From assembly GCA_037043235.1 (NCBI GenBank), contig JAWRVZ010000586.1:62001-126000 (forward strand): a stretch of DNA of 64,000 bases, written 5' to 3'. Position 1 is the stretch's first letter, and every line of letters starts with the position of its first letter. The stretch comes from Rhodeus uyekii (Eukaryota; Chordata; Actinopteri; Cypriniformes; Acheilognathidae). A program made the translations under genes and the position numbers. Positions 12,203 to 23,399 of this stretch are shown here, one piece after another. The notes under the pieces were generated by a model. It saw nothing but the letters and a program-made list of their open reading frames with translations, made no database searches and had not been told where the DNA came from.

Positions 12203-12964
12203 TGTAGCGGTTTAATCTGCGTTGTGTTGTTTTTTAAATCACTCACGAACTCTTGTCCCATCAATTGTCATTTATTAGATCACACTGTAGAAACAAACAA
12301 ACATCTCTGAGGACCGATGCAGCAATTGAAGCAGCGTGCGGCACCAATGCACAAAGCGCGCACGCGCTGCGAGATCATAAGTAGAATGGGCAAGATTACA
12401 TTTGAAGAACATACAATATAACAATAATTAATGTACCTGTAGAAACAAACAAACATCTCTGAGGACCGATGCAGCAATTGAAGCAGCGTGCGGCACCAAT
12501 GCACAAAGCGCGCACGCTGCGAAAGAAAGAATAGTTTTACATAAATAAATAATACATAAATGAAGTGTTGCAAGTACATACATTCAACATAAAATTAACT
12601 AAACATTCAGCTCTTTTACACGAGCGACCAACTAATGCGACCTACCGCTGCGAGATCATAAGTAGAATGGGAAGAGGCACAGCGCGCCTAATCCCAAAAT
12701 GCATTGCGCACATGACAAAACAAAATAACACAAAACATAAGATTGCCACACAGTCACCCAAAACAACATCAATAACACAGGTACATGTAACACTATAACA
12801 GATGAAATTAAAACAAATCACAGTCTTTACCTTAGTACCAAGAGACAATGTAAATCACTTGACACACTAAATACTCCCGTCATAAGACTATTCTTGTTCA
12901 GAATTAGAAATGTAAGAGGGTTGCAAAGCCTCTAAACACTCTTAGGAACAACATGCCTGTTACA
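12203..12964 (-). repeat. 3' LTR of the Gypsy element (inner edge uncertain)
   Basis: 12,203-12,413 is identical by eye to 19,548-19,758 of the other LTR. Beyond that this copy is longer and includes an 82-bp duplication (12,287-12,368 repeated at 12,438-12,519) and a second copy of the CTGCGAGATCATAAG segment near 12,650. CCTGTTACA at 12,956-12,964 matches the inner end of the right LTR and is taken as the edge; 12,793 is an alternative. I see no convincing polypurine tract next to either. Confidence 0.55.
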
Positions 12965-13205
12965 TGTTACATACATTTAGTGGTCAATACCTTTTTATAC
13001 CAGTTACAGAAACAGCATCTCATAAACTCTTATCTAGTTTAAGATCACTCTTAGAATCTCTTCAAAGTACCACTAAAAGATATTAATTTCAGAGAAGAAA
13101 GAAAGAAAAGAAAGAAGAGAGAATAAAAGAAAAAGAATAGAATTTTGAATTCACATACTCAAGTATCAACATACCTACAAAGGTAGAGGGGAAGAGAGAA
13201 GAAAA
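12965..13205. other. Spacer between Gypsy pol and 3' LTR
   Basis: A purine-rich run (13,092-13,135, plus strand) and otherwise AT-rich sequence. No gene is seen. A polypurine tract for plus-strand DNA priming should be on the minus strand here, but the run is on the opposite strand. Confidence 0.4.
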
Positions 13206-16200
13206 CTACAACCCAGACAAAACTTTCTGATGCATGTTCTGAATGAGTCTAAACACTGGTTTAACCACCCTCCCGCATCTGGTTCTCACAGATAATGAGT
13301 CACCCTGACTAGAAGGTACTTTAGAACAATGGGATAACCGGTCAGTGACTGTAGGGTCAGCATACACATCTGTATCAGCCTGCTTAGTGTTCCCATCTAC
13401 ATCAGGTTCACATGTCAAGGAACTACCATCAACCCCTAAGGTCTGTCCATTGAGACTTGTTGCATGTGGTAAACTGTCAGTAGTCATAGCAGTAGATTGT
13501 TCTTCTGCATTATTTTGGACAGAGTCAACGTCCGATAGATCGACTTCCTCAGAAACTGGCAATTCCGATACCCATGCCACAGTTCTCTCGTCTGATCCAT
13601 TGACAGGTAATCTCAACTCATCAGTTTCGTTCACAGACAGACTTGACCCACTCAAAGCAACATTCTCAGAAGAATCACCGTCAGAAATCTCATTCTGAAG
13701 AGGTAGGAAGTTCACTGGCATGATGAGATTTCTATGAACAACTTTCTCAGCACCAGTCGCACAATTCTTGATTCGGAAAGTATGGACTTCTCTGTTCATT
13801 CCAGTCACTATATAGATGTGACTCTCCCATCTATCTGCAGTTTTCCTCTTGCCACGTTCACTCTTATTGGCCAGCAGAACTCGATCACCAATGTTCACTG
13901 AAGCACCTTTCTGCCTTTTGTTGTAGATTTTTGCTTGCCTCTGCTGTTGTTTCGAAGTAGAACACTGAGCCACTTTCATAGCTTCTGCAAGATCATCTCT
14001 GAAGGACTGCACATACTGGTTATAGTCAACTACCTGGTCATCAATCAGCACAGAGTCAAACATCATGTCAACAGGCAACCTGGGAGATCTGCCAAACATC
14101 AACTGAAATGGGGGAAAACCGGTTGTCTCATGAATTGTTGCATTATAGCAAAAAGTGAGGGACTTCAACATTTGAGGCCATCTGTGTTTCGCTTTAGGTG
14201 GTAAGGCACGAATCATGTTCCCCAACGTACGGTTGAATCTCTCAACGGCCCCGTTTCCCATTGGGTGGTAAGGAGTTGTATGGGATTTTTGAACACCAGC
14301 TAGCTGAAGCATTTCAGAAATCAGATTGCTTTCAAAACTGGCTCCCTGGTCTGAATGCACTCGTTCAGGAAAGCCGTATATACAAAAAAAGTTATCCCAT
14401 AGTTGTTTTGCAACTGTCTTCGCAGATTGATCATTACAAAGGAATGCATGTGCCAACTTAGTGAAATGGTCTGTAACGACCAACACGTCCCGAGACTTGT
14501 TGTTGTAGTCCTCAGCAGACCAAAAATCGATACACACCAGCTCAAGTGGTCTCGATGTTTGGACGCTTTCGAGTGGTGCTCTGGCTTCGGGCTCTGGAGA
14601 CTTGCTGACGACACATCTACTGCAGCACTTCACATACTCCTTTACATCTCTCTCCATTCCTTGCCAGTAAAACCGACGTCTTGTTAGGTACAGTGTTCTG
14701 TGTTGGCCCTGATGTCCAGCTTCGTCGTGCACTCCCTTGAGCACCATCTCTCGAAGAGTAGCGGGCACAACAACCTGAAACGTCTTTCTCCTCGTGACAA
14801 CGTCCTTGGAAACTCTATATAGTAGACCTGATCTTATTGATAGTTTACTCCAGGTTCTTAGTAAACGAAGTACACTAGGAGATTCCTTGTTTCTTTCTCT
14901 CCTAGACGGCCTACGCTTGCGCTCCACAAAGAAAAGCACTCTGTTCAAGACTGGATCAGCATGTTGTAAGTCTATCAGCTCCTGCCTCGACAGTACTGGA
15001 ACGTCCGATGGTCGGGATGGAATAATTGATCCAAGTATCTGTGGAAGCAGGTAAGCATAAGGCTGCACAAGATTTTCTTGTTGTCTACTGCTGTACAGAA
15101 TGGCAGAGATGTCCTCTTGAGAAATACCTAACTGTCTAGAAAGAGCAACATTATGAACCTCAATATCTGATCCGGGATTGTCTTGCGCCTGTCTCTCAAA
15201 AGGGTGACATGACCAGCGGAACACATCCTGGACATTCTCTGAATTCACTGCCTGGGACTCCTCCAAGAGAGCACCATAGGGCACTCTGGTAAGTCGATGA
15301 AACACACTGGGACGCACAAATGGTTCACGGCTGAGAGCGTCTGCGACTACATTCTTAGGCCCAGGAATGTACTTGATGTCAAAATTGTACGGAGCGAGTT
15401 TTGCGACCCATCTTTGTTCGCAAGCATCCAACTTGGGTTTTGTAAGAATGTAGGTCAGAGGGTTGTTGTCTGTCCATACCGAGAACTGATGACCCTTTAG
15501 CCAGTGGCTAAATTTGTCACAGACTGCCCATTTAAGAGCAAAAAACTCTAGTCTGTGCGCTGGGTATTTTGCTTGTGCATAATTTAGCGACTTGCTAGCA
15601 AAGGCTACTGGACGAGCAACCTCTCCACCCGCTACTACTTGAGAAAGCACTGCACCGAGTCCATTACTGGAAGCGTCCACAGAGAGCAAGAAGGGTTTAC
15701 TAAAATCTGGGTGTGCCAAAAGGGCTCCTTCGAGTAAAGCCTGTTTAAGCGCACTAAAAGCATCTCTACACTCCTGGGTCCAATCAGAAGAAGTAAGTCT
15801 CCTGCCCGCTGTCACACGTTTCTGTCCTTTGGCATGTCTTGGTTTCCTCGGGCCTGATGTCAAAGCAAAGAGAGGTCTACCAATGCGAGAACATCCCTCA
15901 ATATACTGCTGGTAGAAAACCACCATACCCAAAAACGATCTGATTTTGGTTTGTGATGGAATGTCCGTGCCCTCTTCCATAAGATCCTGTTCTGAGATGT
16001 CAACAATAGCTCTGACCTTTTCAGGATCTGTAGCCACTCCTTCACTACTCACAATGTGACCAAGAAACTTGACAGATGATTTCATAAAGTGACACTTCTT
16101 TTGGGATAGTTTCAGATTGTGAACCCGAAGTTTCTGGAATACCATCTCTAGTCGTTCCAAAGCCAGCTGTTCATCAGGAGCAAAAACGAGAATGTCATCG

Positions 16201-17890
16201 AGGTAACACAGCATACTCATGAAGTTTTGATCTCCAAAGATGTTCAACATCATCCTCATGAATGTCGCAGGACTATTGCACAGACCTTGTGGAAGTCTAT
16301 TGTATTCATACAGGCCAAATGGAGTGGTAAAAGCGGTGAATCTCTTGTCATCCTCATGTACTTCCACGTTGTAATATCCAGAGGTTAAGTCCATTGTAGA
16401 AAAGAATGAGTTACCTCCCAGAGCCGCAAGTGCATCCGCCTGATGTGGGAGAGGATGTGCATCCTTGACGGTTCGTGCATTCAGCCAGCGGAAATCCGTG
16501 CATAATCTCAGGTCCCCGTTCCTTTTCCAGACTAATACAAGAGGCGACGCATAATCACTCATTGATTTCCTGATTATCTCGCGCTCCTCCATGTCATTCA
16601 AAGCCTCTCGCAGCTTCTCATAGTGTGCTGGTGACAACCTTCTATAAGGAAGCCTGAAAGGTTTAGTATCACTCAGAGAGATTCTGTGAACAAAGCCTTT
16701 GGCCCTTCCACAGTCCAGACTATGACGTGAGAATATCGACTCATACTTGACTAACAGCTCAGCCAGTCGCGTTCTCCAATAAGGTGTCAAAGAATTTGAG
16801 TCCAAGTCGATATCCTGAAGTCCCAGGCTAGACAGCGTTGGGCCAGCCAAACTGTGTGGAGAGTCGTGTTGTCGCTCAGTCTCGCACTGCTCAGTATTAC
16901 TCTTTGTGTGGTTGTTAATCTCTGCTTTGTTACACTGCAAAACTTCCATCTGTTGAAAAGACACATCTCGACAGTCAATATCAAAGTCTTCAAGAGCCAT
17001 GCAGGTGTACACGTCAGCCAACTTGCAGTTACGTTTCAGGTAAACAGGTCTGTTCGATGGATTAATGACTTTGACTGGTGTACTGCCATCACCCCATAAG
17101 GACACAACTATCCTGCCCACCAACACATTTCTTGGTGCGGTGCGCGCTGTGCTGGGCTCCACGACAACTGTACTGCCCACAGATAGGATTTTGTCACTAG
17201 CCAGTCTTCCCCACACTATGTGTTCTTTCATGGGTTCCAAAGTTACAGCATGTCTCAGTTTCACAGTTCCTACTTTGGTAGGTGGGTCTGCTCCTCTCCA
17301 TGACTCGACATTGCTCAAAAGTTGAAACAAAGCACCCGTATCACATTCTTTTCCTTGTGAGTCAGAAACTCCTTTCCAGAAATCACTTGACATCTTCATT
17401 TCATGAATAAGATGTTTTATTACATTACTTCCTAAAATCAGATCAGCATGTTGTCCATCAACAATCAAGACAGGTACAGAAAAAGAGCAATCGAAGACTT
17501 TCATCTGAACATCACTGACTCCCTGTGGACTTGTTTTCTGGCCACCACATCCAATCAGTGTGAACAGTGTTGGAGATATGTCACTTGAGGAAAGTACTTT
17601 CGCTTCCATGAGTTTGGATAGAGCTTGTGAACTCATAGTACAGGCCATAGACCCACTGTCTAGCATGCCTCGCAGCGACACATCCTGTATCAAGACATCA
17701 GTAAAGAAAAGATCATCATTTGTGTTAAGTCTCTGTACATTTTGAAAAATCACTCTTGTCTTGTCATCGACGCCACTGCAAAACTCAGAATAGACAGATG
17801 CCAAATCAATATCCTCATCATCAGGGGACATAATACATGGCCCTCCACTTGTCCCCTCCTCGTGTGGGCCATCTAGTTTCCCGCCTGGCC
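13206..17890 (-). CDS. pol: Gypsy Pol (protease, RT, RNase H, integrase)
   Basis: This frame is open for about 1,570 codons on the minus strand. Counting from 17,945, residues 95-99 LDSGS are the aspartic protease active site. The reverse transcriptase is about 440-620, with LCTDFRWLN, TMDLTSGYY and the catalytic YLDD at 581-584. RNase H is about 750-875, with VDAS, E800 and TDNNP. Integrase has the HHCC zinc finger (H1073, H1078, C1108, C1111) and the DDE triad D1140, D1199, E1235. A 250-residue acidic C-terminal tail follows and ends at 13,206. The order RT-RNase H-integrase is that of Ty3/Gypsy. It has no ATG of its own; expression would need the -1 shift at 17,876-17,882. It would copy and integrate the element. 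All catalytic residues named are present. Confidence 0.93.
17837..17882 (-). promoter_or_regulatory. Programmed -1 frameshift signal at gag-pol junction
   Basis: On the minus strand the gag frame ends GCG GGA AAC TAG. The G GGA AAC heptamer (17,876-17,882) is a canonical X XXY YYZ slippery site, here directly before the stop (17,873-17,875). Three bases after it, ATGGCCC (17,866-17,872) can pair perfectly with GGGCCAT (17,837-17,843). With only the inner pairs formed, the spacer is five bases. Pol lies in the -1 frame, as this mechanism requires. Confidence 0.8.
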
Positions 17891-19225
17891 AGAGCCAGGA
17901 CTGCTCTGCTGAATCGGTGTCTCGTGGGCTGTCCCAGCAGAACAAGCTGATGCTCTGTGGCCAGAACCATGACAGTTAAAGCATAACCGATTAATTCGAC
18001 AGTGTGAGATTGTATCATGACTCGCATCACCACACACTTCACATTCCACATTCGGTTTGGTTACTCTACTCTTCGATTTATGTTGAGGTCTGTTAACTCT
18101 AGTAGGCTGTTGACAAGAACTCTGGTCCAAAACTCGTTCCAAAAGACTGATCATACGACTCAGAGACTGATCCTGAGTACTGTGCTCATTATCTTGAGGT
18201 TGCGCCACAGTTACATTTTTCTCTGCACCACGGTCAGGAGCTCGCAAAATGTCTGTTGATTGAGCGTGACACCCAATTCCACTCACATGTGCATTGGCTT
18301 TGTGTCGAAGGAGCTTATTCTCCCTCTGATACTCGTCTAATCTGACCTGTACATCAGCTGCAGTCCATTCATCAAGTGGCTTACATTTGAAAATCAGGGC
18401 CAGCTCTGGATCAGGACAGTTCTGAATAAACATCACTGTGACCTCTCGCAAAGGGTCATCAAAAGTTTTCCTCCTTTGTCTTTTCAGTCCTTCAGCTGCA
18501 ACATCCATTGCATTGTGTAGCCTTAGCCAGTAGTCGAATGGTTTCTCATTTTTGAAAGGTAAAGTTGCATAAAAATCTGCTAAAGGCATGCATGAAGACA
18601 CAGTATCACTGCAATGTTGATTGAGCAAGTCAAAAATTGGCTTTGGTCCATCACTGAGGTCAATCATAGGATTACTCCTCAGTCCAACCTTTACCACATT
18701 ACGTGCTCTGCCCTTCAACTTTGTCAGCACTTCATCAGCTTGGTCTTTCAAGGGCACGTCATGCTTTCTCAAGTACACTTTTACTGTCTCTACCCACTCG
18801 TCAACACAAATTTTCTCTTCGCTGTCACCTTTGAAGTATGGGGGCTCATTTACATCCTGCTTAACAGTTAAGCTAATTTTTGACAAATCAGTCACATTGA
18901 CGGTTGAATCATTTTGCTTGATTTGGCCAAAAACTCCAGATTCAAGACAGGTAACAATATTTTGGCTAATGCTGTTGCCTATCTGTTTCACCATATCATT
19001 AATCAGGTTAATTGGAACAGCATTTAAATCAGAATAATGCACAGAATCATCATTAACAGTACAAGACTGAGACACAGTAGATGTTGGCACATTAGCTTGT
19101 CTTGTGTGAATTGGGGTTGAGGAAAACTGACCAATTTTATCAGAACCACTTGTCTGACGTGCTTCGACAAATCTCATTACACCCCTCCCTCTCCCCACAT
19201 TCATCTGACCATTAAAACCCTCCAT
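17873..19225 (-). CDS. gag: Gypsy Gag
   Basis: A 450-residue frame starts at an ATG at 19,225 and ends TAG at 17,873. The central part has the hydrophobic and helical layout of Ty3/Gypsy capsid, with segments such as EPPYFKGD near residue 130 and PFDYWLRLHN near 230. Two cysteine-histidine knuckles lie near the end; CFNCHGSGHRASAC is a perfect CX2CX4HX4C, and CEVCGDASHDTISHC upstream is a variant. Gag would form the particle and package element RNA. It overlaps pol by the frameshift zone. The frame shows no break. Family membership beyond Ty3/Gypsy is not resolved. Confidence 0.88.
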   Translation of the reverse strand: MEGFNGQMNVGRGRGVMRFVEARQTSGSDKIGQFSSTPIHTRQANVPTSTVSQSCTVNDDSVHYSDLNAVPINLINDMVKQIGNSISQNIVTCLESGVFGQIKQNDSTVNVTDLSKISLTVKQDVNEPPYFKGDSEEKICVDEWVETVKVYLRKHDVPLKDQADEVLTKLKGRARNVVKVGLRSNPMIDLSDGPKPIFDLLNQHCSDTVSSCMPLADFYATLPFKNEKPFDYWLRLHNAMDVAAEGLKRQRRKTFDDPLREVTVMFIQNCPDPELALIFKCKPLDEWTAADVQVRLDEYQRENKLLRHKANAHVSGIGCHAQSTDILRAPDRGAEKNVTVAQPQDNEHSTQDQSLSRMISLLERVLDQSSCQQPTRVNRPQHKSKSRVTKPNVECEVCGDASHDTISHCRINRLCFNCHGSGHRASACSAGTAHETPIQQSSPGSGQAGN

Positions 19226-19375
19226 TTCAGATTTTGTTTCCCAATAAAACCTGCAATATAAACTAAATAATCTCTGTATGATAGTCCATTAAACACTTCA
19301 GCGATCTCTCAAAATCGAAAATAACTCAGTTCATATTTTATTCACAATTGGCGAACCTCTCATCCGCTCAGTTAG

Positions 19376-19512
19376 GTTGCAGCGATGTATTCATCCGCCA
19401 GTCGCCCAGGCAACTCCTTCACTCACGTGTGACTCGTTCGTCACGGTTGCAGCGATGTATTCATCCGCCGATCACCCCGGCAACTCCTTCACGCTCGTGT
19501 AACTTGTCTAGT
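19376..19512. repeat. Tandem duplication in Gypsy leader
   Basis: A unit of about 68 bp containing GTTGCAGCGATGTATTCATC occurs twice (starting near 19,376 and 19,444) between the primer-binding site and gag, in the region where the packaging signal would be expected. Confidence 0.8.
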
Positions 19513-19534
19513 CCCACGAAGAGTGAAGCAACGA

Positions 19535-19545
19535 TCACGGCACCA
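19535..19545 (-). promoter_or_regulatory. Primer-binding site of the Gypsy element
   Basis: Two bases inside the 5' LTR the minus strand reads TGGTGCCGTGA, complementary to a tRNA 3' end TCACGGCACCA. The CACGGCACCA end fits tRNA-His, but that assignment is from general knowledge and was not searched. Confidence 0.7.
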
Positions 19546-19547
19546 GT

Positions 19548-19777
19548 TGTAGCGGTTTAATCTGCGTTGTGTTGTTTTTTAAATCACTCACGAACTCTTG
19601 TCCCATCAATTGTCATTTATTAGATCACACTGTAGAAACAAACAAACATCTCTGAGGACCGATGCAGCAATTGAAGCAGCGTGCGGCACCAATGCACAAA
19701 GCGCGCACGCGCTGCGAGATCATAAGTAGAATGGGCAAGATTACATTTGAAGAACATACAAATGCACACCTGTTACA
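19548..19777 (-). repeat. 5' LTR of the Gypsy element
   Basis: A 230-bp LTR with ends TGTAGCGG and TGTTACA on the plus strand, bounded outside by the target copy CTTG. It is shorter than the left LTR; identity over the shared 211 bases is complete by eye. Confidence 0.85.
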
Positions 19778-20668
19778 CTTGTGTGCGAAATTCAGGTGTT
19801 GATCATCGGATGAGAAGAGCCCGCCCTCATGGCAGAACGTCTTCTTGTATGATTGACAGGTCAGACAGCATATCAGCGCCAGCTGTCAGAGTGATAGTAC
19901 AAGCGCCAGAAAGAAAATACAGCGCAAAAAAAAAAACATTACGTCCTTAGGGACGCAACAAATATATTGAAATATTATTACGTGTAAAAAAAATTGTGAT
20001 ATAGTTTGTAAAATCTGCTATAACCCATGGGTTAAATGCAGGAAAATACGGTATATGTTTACTGACATACTGCCGGTATACCCGTGTGTCTCATTTGCGG
20101 AGCCAGATAAGCACGGCACTATAAGACAAATGACATAAGAGTAAATTCAACTGAATGATTTGATTTGTTATTGCTGAAAAGCAAAAATTGTATTTAGATT
20201 TCCAGGTTTTGTTATGCAGCATGTCCATATTTTGAATTTGTATAATTTTGACAGGATATATTTTTATGGAGAGCAAAATCTTTTATATATAAATCTTTAA
20301 GTTTTATATAAAATGACATTAGAAGTAAAGAAATTTGAATGTTTGTTCTTTTAACTTTTACTTACTTTTACTTTACTTACTTGTTTACTTTATTTCTAAC
20401 TTGTATAATTTAGATAGGATATATTTAAAAAAAAATTTAAGTATTTTTTAAAATATTTTTATATTTTTAAGTTATTTAAGGTATAAGTTGATTTATTCCA
20501 GAATAATATTTCTGTTTGTTTTTATTCACATCTAATTTAAAAAAAGGTAAGTTTTAAAAGTTTAGTTTTAGTGTTTTCAATAAATGTTTATCCTGTTCGG
20601 CCCGCGACCTAAAGTTTTTTGGGATTTTGGCCCCCTGTGCAATTGAGTTTGACACCCCTGTTCTACAC

Positions 20669-20961
20669 CATGCTCATCTCATGTATGATTGTGTTGTGCT
20701 CTTCTTAATGTGCAGCTATCTGAATTAACCTGTACCCTTTTCTCTTAATTTTTTATTTTTATTATTATTTTATTATTTTTATTTCTATTTTTATTTATTT
20801 GTTTATATGTATATGTGTATATATATATATATTGGTTTTTTTCCTTCCTTTTTTTTCTTTTCACTATTATATAAAAGAGATTTAACTTTTTTAATATATT
20901 AATGTTGTAATATGTTGATATAATGTTATTTCTCAATAAAAAAAGAGTGTTCAAAAAAGAA
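20669..20961 (+). other. L1 3' untranslated region and tail
   Basis: T-rich sequence that continues the L1 downstream of the hAT and ends in AATAAAAAAAGAGTG near 20,937-20,949, followed by the A-rich end and then the target duplication. Includes a short (TA)n run at 20,818-20,832. Confidence 0.75.
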
Positions 20962-20974
20962 AAATATCTAATAC

Positions 20975-21890
20975 TATGTATACAATAAAATATCTAATAC
21001 ATTTCTTTTTTCCTTCCATATTTAGTTTTTATGTGCCACAAATAAAAGGATTTTAGTTTTTTAGGAATGGAGGAAAATTAACAATTGATTACAGTTACAG
21101 ACAGTTACAGACCAGTTGCAGTTACAGACCAGTATACATTTCTTAGGCAGAAATACCCAATAATAAGTAAACAGTTCTATTTCATAATTCTCTGTTTCAA
21201 TTATCTGTTTACAAGAACTAATTTCTTCACTTGTGCACTAAAAAGAATAATAGTTCTCGTTGCATCCTTGTTGCTGGACTGAAGAAATAGCACTCAAATA
21301 TCTGTTTCATTCCAGTGTATAGCCTTAAAGAACTGACTTAAAAATGTATCATTGGCAAAAGACTCATTGTGTAATCCTTAGCTGACATCTAGTGGCTGTA
21401 GTTGAAATGTTGTTATTTTCATGTTAAATTGTTCCAGTAAATGCATCTCATAAATGTAGTTCTTTAAAGTCGTTTACATAAAGTTTTGCTTTTTTAAATT
21501 ATAAATGGGAGTACATTTCTGCTAATATTACAATTAATACATTAATTACGCTGACAAAACTAATGTTGGTTGCCATAATTTGCCTTTCATTTATATAGAT
21601 AAAATTAAATACTGAATACTTTTCTTTTTTCCTTTCTTTTCTTTTTTCCTTCCACATTTTGTTTTTATGTGCCTCAAATAAAAGAATTTTAGCTTTTTAG
21701 GAATAGAAGAAAAAAACTCAAAATACAACTATTTTAGCTTCAAAATGATATACTGTGAATGACATATCTAAAGGAATGTAAAAACCAGTTAAAGGTAAAC
21801 AGCAGAGAATGAATTCATGAGTTAACATTCATGTCGTTAAAAAATGTGTTATCCTAAACAGTTGCTAGAGTGAGGTAAAATTACCCTAAA
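20975..21890. repeat. AT-rich locus with internal duplication
   Basis: 21,000-21,080 (TTTTTATGTGCCACAAATAA and flanks), together with 4,655-4,720 on the other side of the L1, matches 21,558-21,720 where no L1 is present. This is a local duplication older than the L1 insertion. No genes are seen. Confidence 0.65.
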
Positions 21891-22109
21891 ATAACATGAA
21901 CTAGATTGTTTACTACTAGGGTTGCTTACTTCATTTATAGAACTAATTTTAATATGCATATGTGATATTACAGTTCATTGCATTGGTTGAGCTAAACAAT
22001 CTGTTGTGCATTAAGAAATAACCTGAACTAATTTGTTTCAGTGCATTGCTTACTTCATGCATAGAACTAATGTATATAATGTATATAATGTATTGAGTAT
22101 ATGTGATAT

Positions 22110-23165
22110 TACATTGCAGAGAGCAAAACTGTCAACGCACAACTGAGTGTTTATGCACACCTGATTGTTTAGCTCGACCACTGCAAAGCAATAATAAATA
22201 TGCACATGAGAATTAGTTCTGTGCGCAAAGTAAGCAATGCTGTGCAACAAACTAGTTCATGCTATTTGTCAATGCACAACTGATTATTTTGATCGAACAA
22301 TGCAAAGCAATAATGCATATGCACATGATAATTAGTTCTGTGCACAAAGCAATGCAAAGCAACAAATTAGTTTTGTGCACAAAGCAATGCAACAAACTAG
22401 TTCATGCTATTTGTCAATACACAACTGATTATTTTGCTCGGCCAATGCAAAGCAATAATGCATATGCACATGACAATTAGTTTTGTGTACAAAGCCAATG
22501 CAACAAATTAGTTAATGTTATTTCTCAATGCACAACATATTGTTTTGCTCAATGCAATGAAATATCACATATGCAAGAATTATTTCTATGCACAAAGCAA
22601 TGCAACAAACTAGTTCATGCTACTTGTCAATGCACAACTTATTGTTTAGCTCAACCAATGCAAAGCAATAATGCATATGCACATGAGAATTAGTTCTGTG
22701 CACAAAGCAATGCAAAGCAACAAATTAGTTTTATGCACAAAGCCATGCAACAGACTAGTTCATGCTACTTGTCAATGCACAACTGATTATTTTGCTCGAA
22801 CAGTGCAAAGCAATAATGCAATTGCACATGAGAATTAGTTCTGTGCACAAAACAATGCAATGCAACAAATGAGTTGCATTGCACACAGCAATGCAATGCA
22901 ACAAACTAGTTCACGCTATTTGTCAATGCATAACATTGTTAAGCTCAAACAATGCAAAGCAATAATGCACATGAGAATTAGTTATGAGCACAAAGCAATT
23001 CAACGCAACATATTAGTTCTTGGCACAAAGTAAGCAATGCAACATACTAGTTAATGCTATTTGTCAATGCACAACTGATTGTTTAGCTCGACCAATGCAA
23101 AGCAATAATGCATATGCGCATGAGAATTAGTGCTGAGCACAAAGCAATGTCATGCGCCAAATTAC
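22110..23165. repeat. Satellite-like tandem array, about 105-150 bp unit
   Basis: Seven to eight diverged units, each beginning near CAACAAACTAGTTCATGCTA and containing CAATGCACAACTGATT, GCAAAGCAATAATGCATATG and GAATTAGTTCTGTGCAC. Units differ in length through expansion of GCAATGCAA-type subrepeats. No protein is encoded consistently. Confidence 0.85.
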
Positions 23166-23399
23166 TTTTATGTATGAATTTCGTCAATGCAATTGCAACA
23201 TGCAATAATGTGTTTGTGTGAACTAATATAAATGAAATGTAAAAACCATTACATGAAAAGATTTGGCCTTTAACACGCACCAAAACATCAGGGTTCATTG
23301 ATAAATTGTTTTCCAAATGTATTAATTTAATAACACAGTAGATAAACTCCCATTCAGATTCAATGGGAACAGTGTTGTTGACCTTTTTTGCAAGTGCAT

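Larger units (their letters stand above)
12203..19777 (-). mobile_element. Ty3/Gypsy LTR retrotransposon, gag and pol open
   Basis: Minus-strand element of 7.6 kb inserted in the hAT, with target duplication CTTG at 12,199-12,202 and 19,778-19,781. The order on the minus strand is 5' LTR (19,548-19,777), primer-binding site, leader with tandem repeats, gag, pol by -1 frameshift, and 3' LTR at the left. Both genes are uninterrupted. The outer 211 bases of the two LTRs look identical, so insertion is recent compared with the surrounding debris. The LTRs differ in length because the left one is expanded or the right one deleted. There is no envelope gene. Confidence 0.92.
11970..20660. mobile_element. 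hAT transposon (non-autonomous), split by a Gypsy element
   Basis: The terminal inverted repeats are CATAGGTGTCAAACTCAAG at the left and TTGAGTTTGACACCCCTG at the right, with the 8-bp duplication TTCTACAC at 11,962-11,969 and 20,661-20,668. The hAT itself is 11,970-12,202 plus 19,778-20,660, about 1.1 kb, with no transposase. A second copy in opposite orientation is at 26,254-27,334, and alignment of the two places the Gypsy insertion cleanly between them. The target is the 3' region of the L1. It needs transposase from elsewhere. Confidence 0.9.
4731..20961 (+). mobile_element. 5'-truncated L1/Tx1-like LINE carrying nested insertions
   Basis: One LINE insertion, bounded by the 13-bp duplication at 4,718-4,730 and 20,962-20,974, holds an ORF1 remnant, an endonuclease and reverse transcriptase ORF2, and a 3' UTR ending in AATAAAAAAAG near 20,937. 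Two later insertions interrupt it: a probable solo LTR at 6,947-9,432 and a hAT at 11,970-20,660. Excluding these and their duplicated targets, the L1 is about 5.0 kb. Its reading frames carry several frameshifts, so it is dead. The 5' truncation lies inside ORF1, as is common for LINEs. Confidence 0.88.

Noticed and set aside
12280..12579. Minus-strand protein with repeated segment
   Set aside because: It lies in the duplicated part of the Gypsy LTR and reflects that duplication.
17873..17945. Independent pol start at 17,945
   Set aside because: The codon there is TTG; the frame is entered by the -1 shift at 17,876-17,882 instead.
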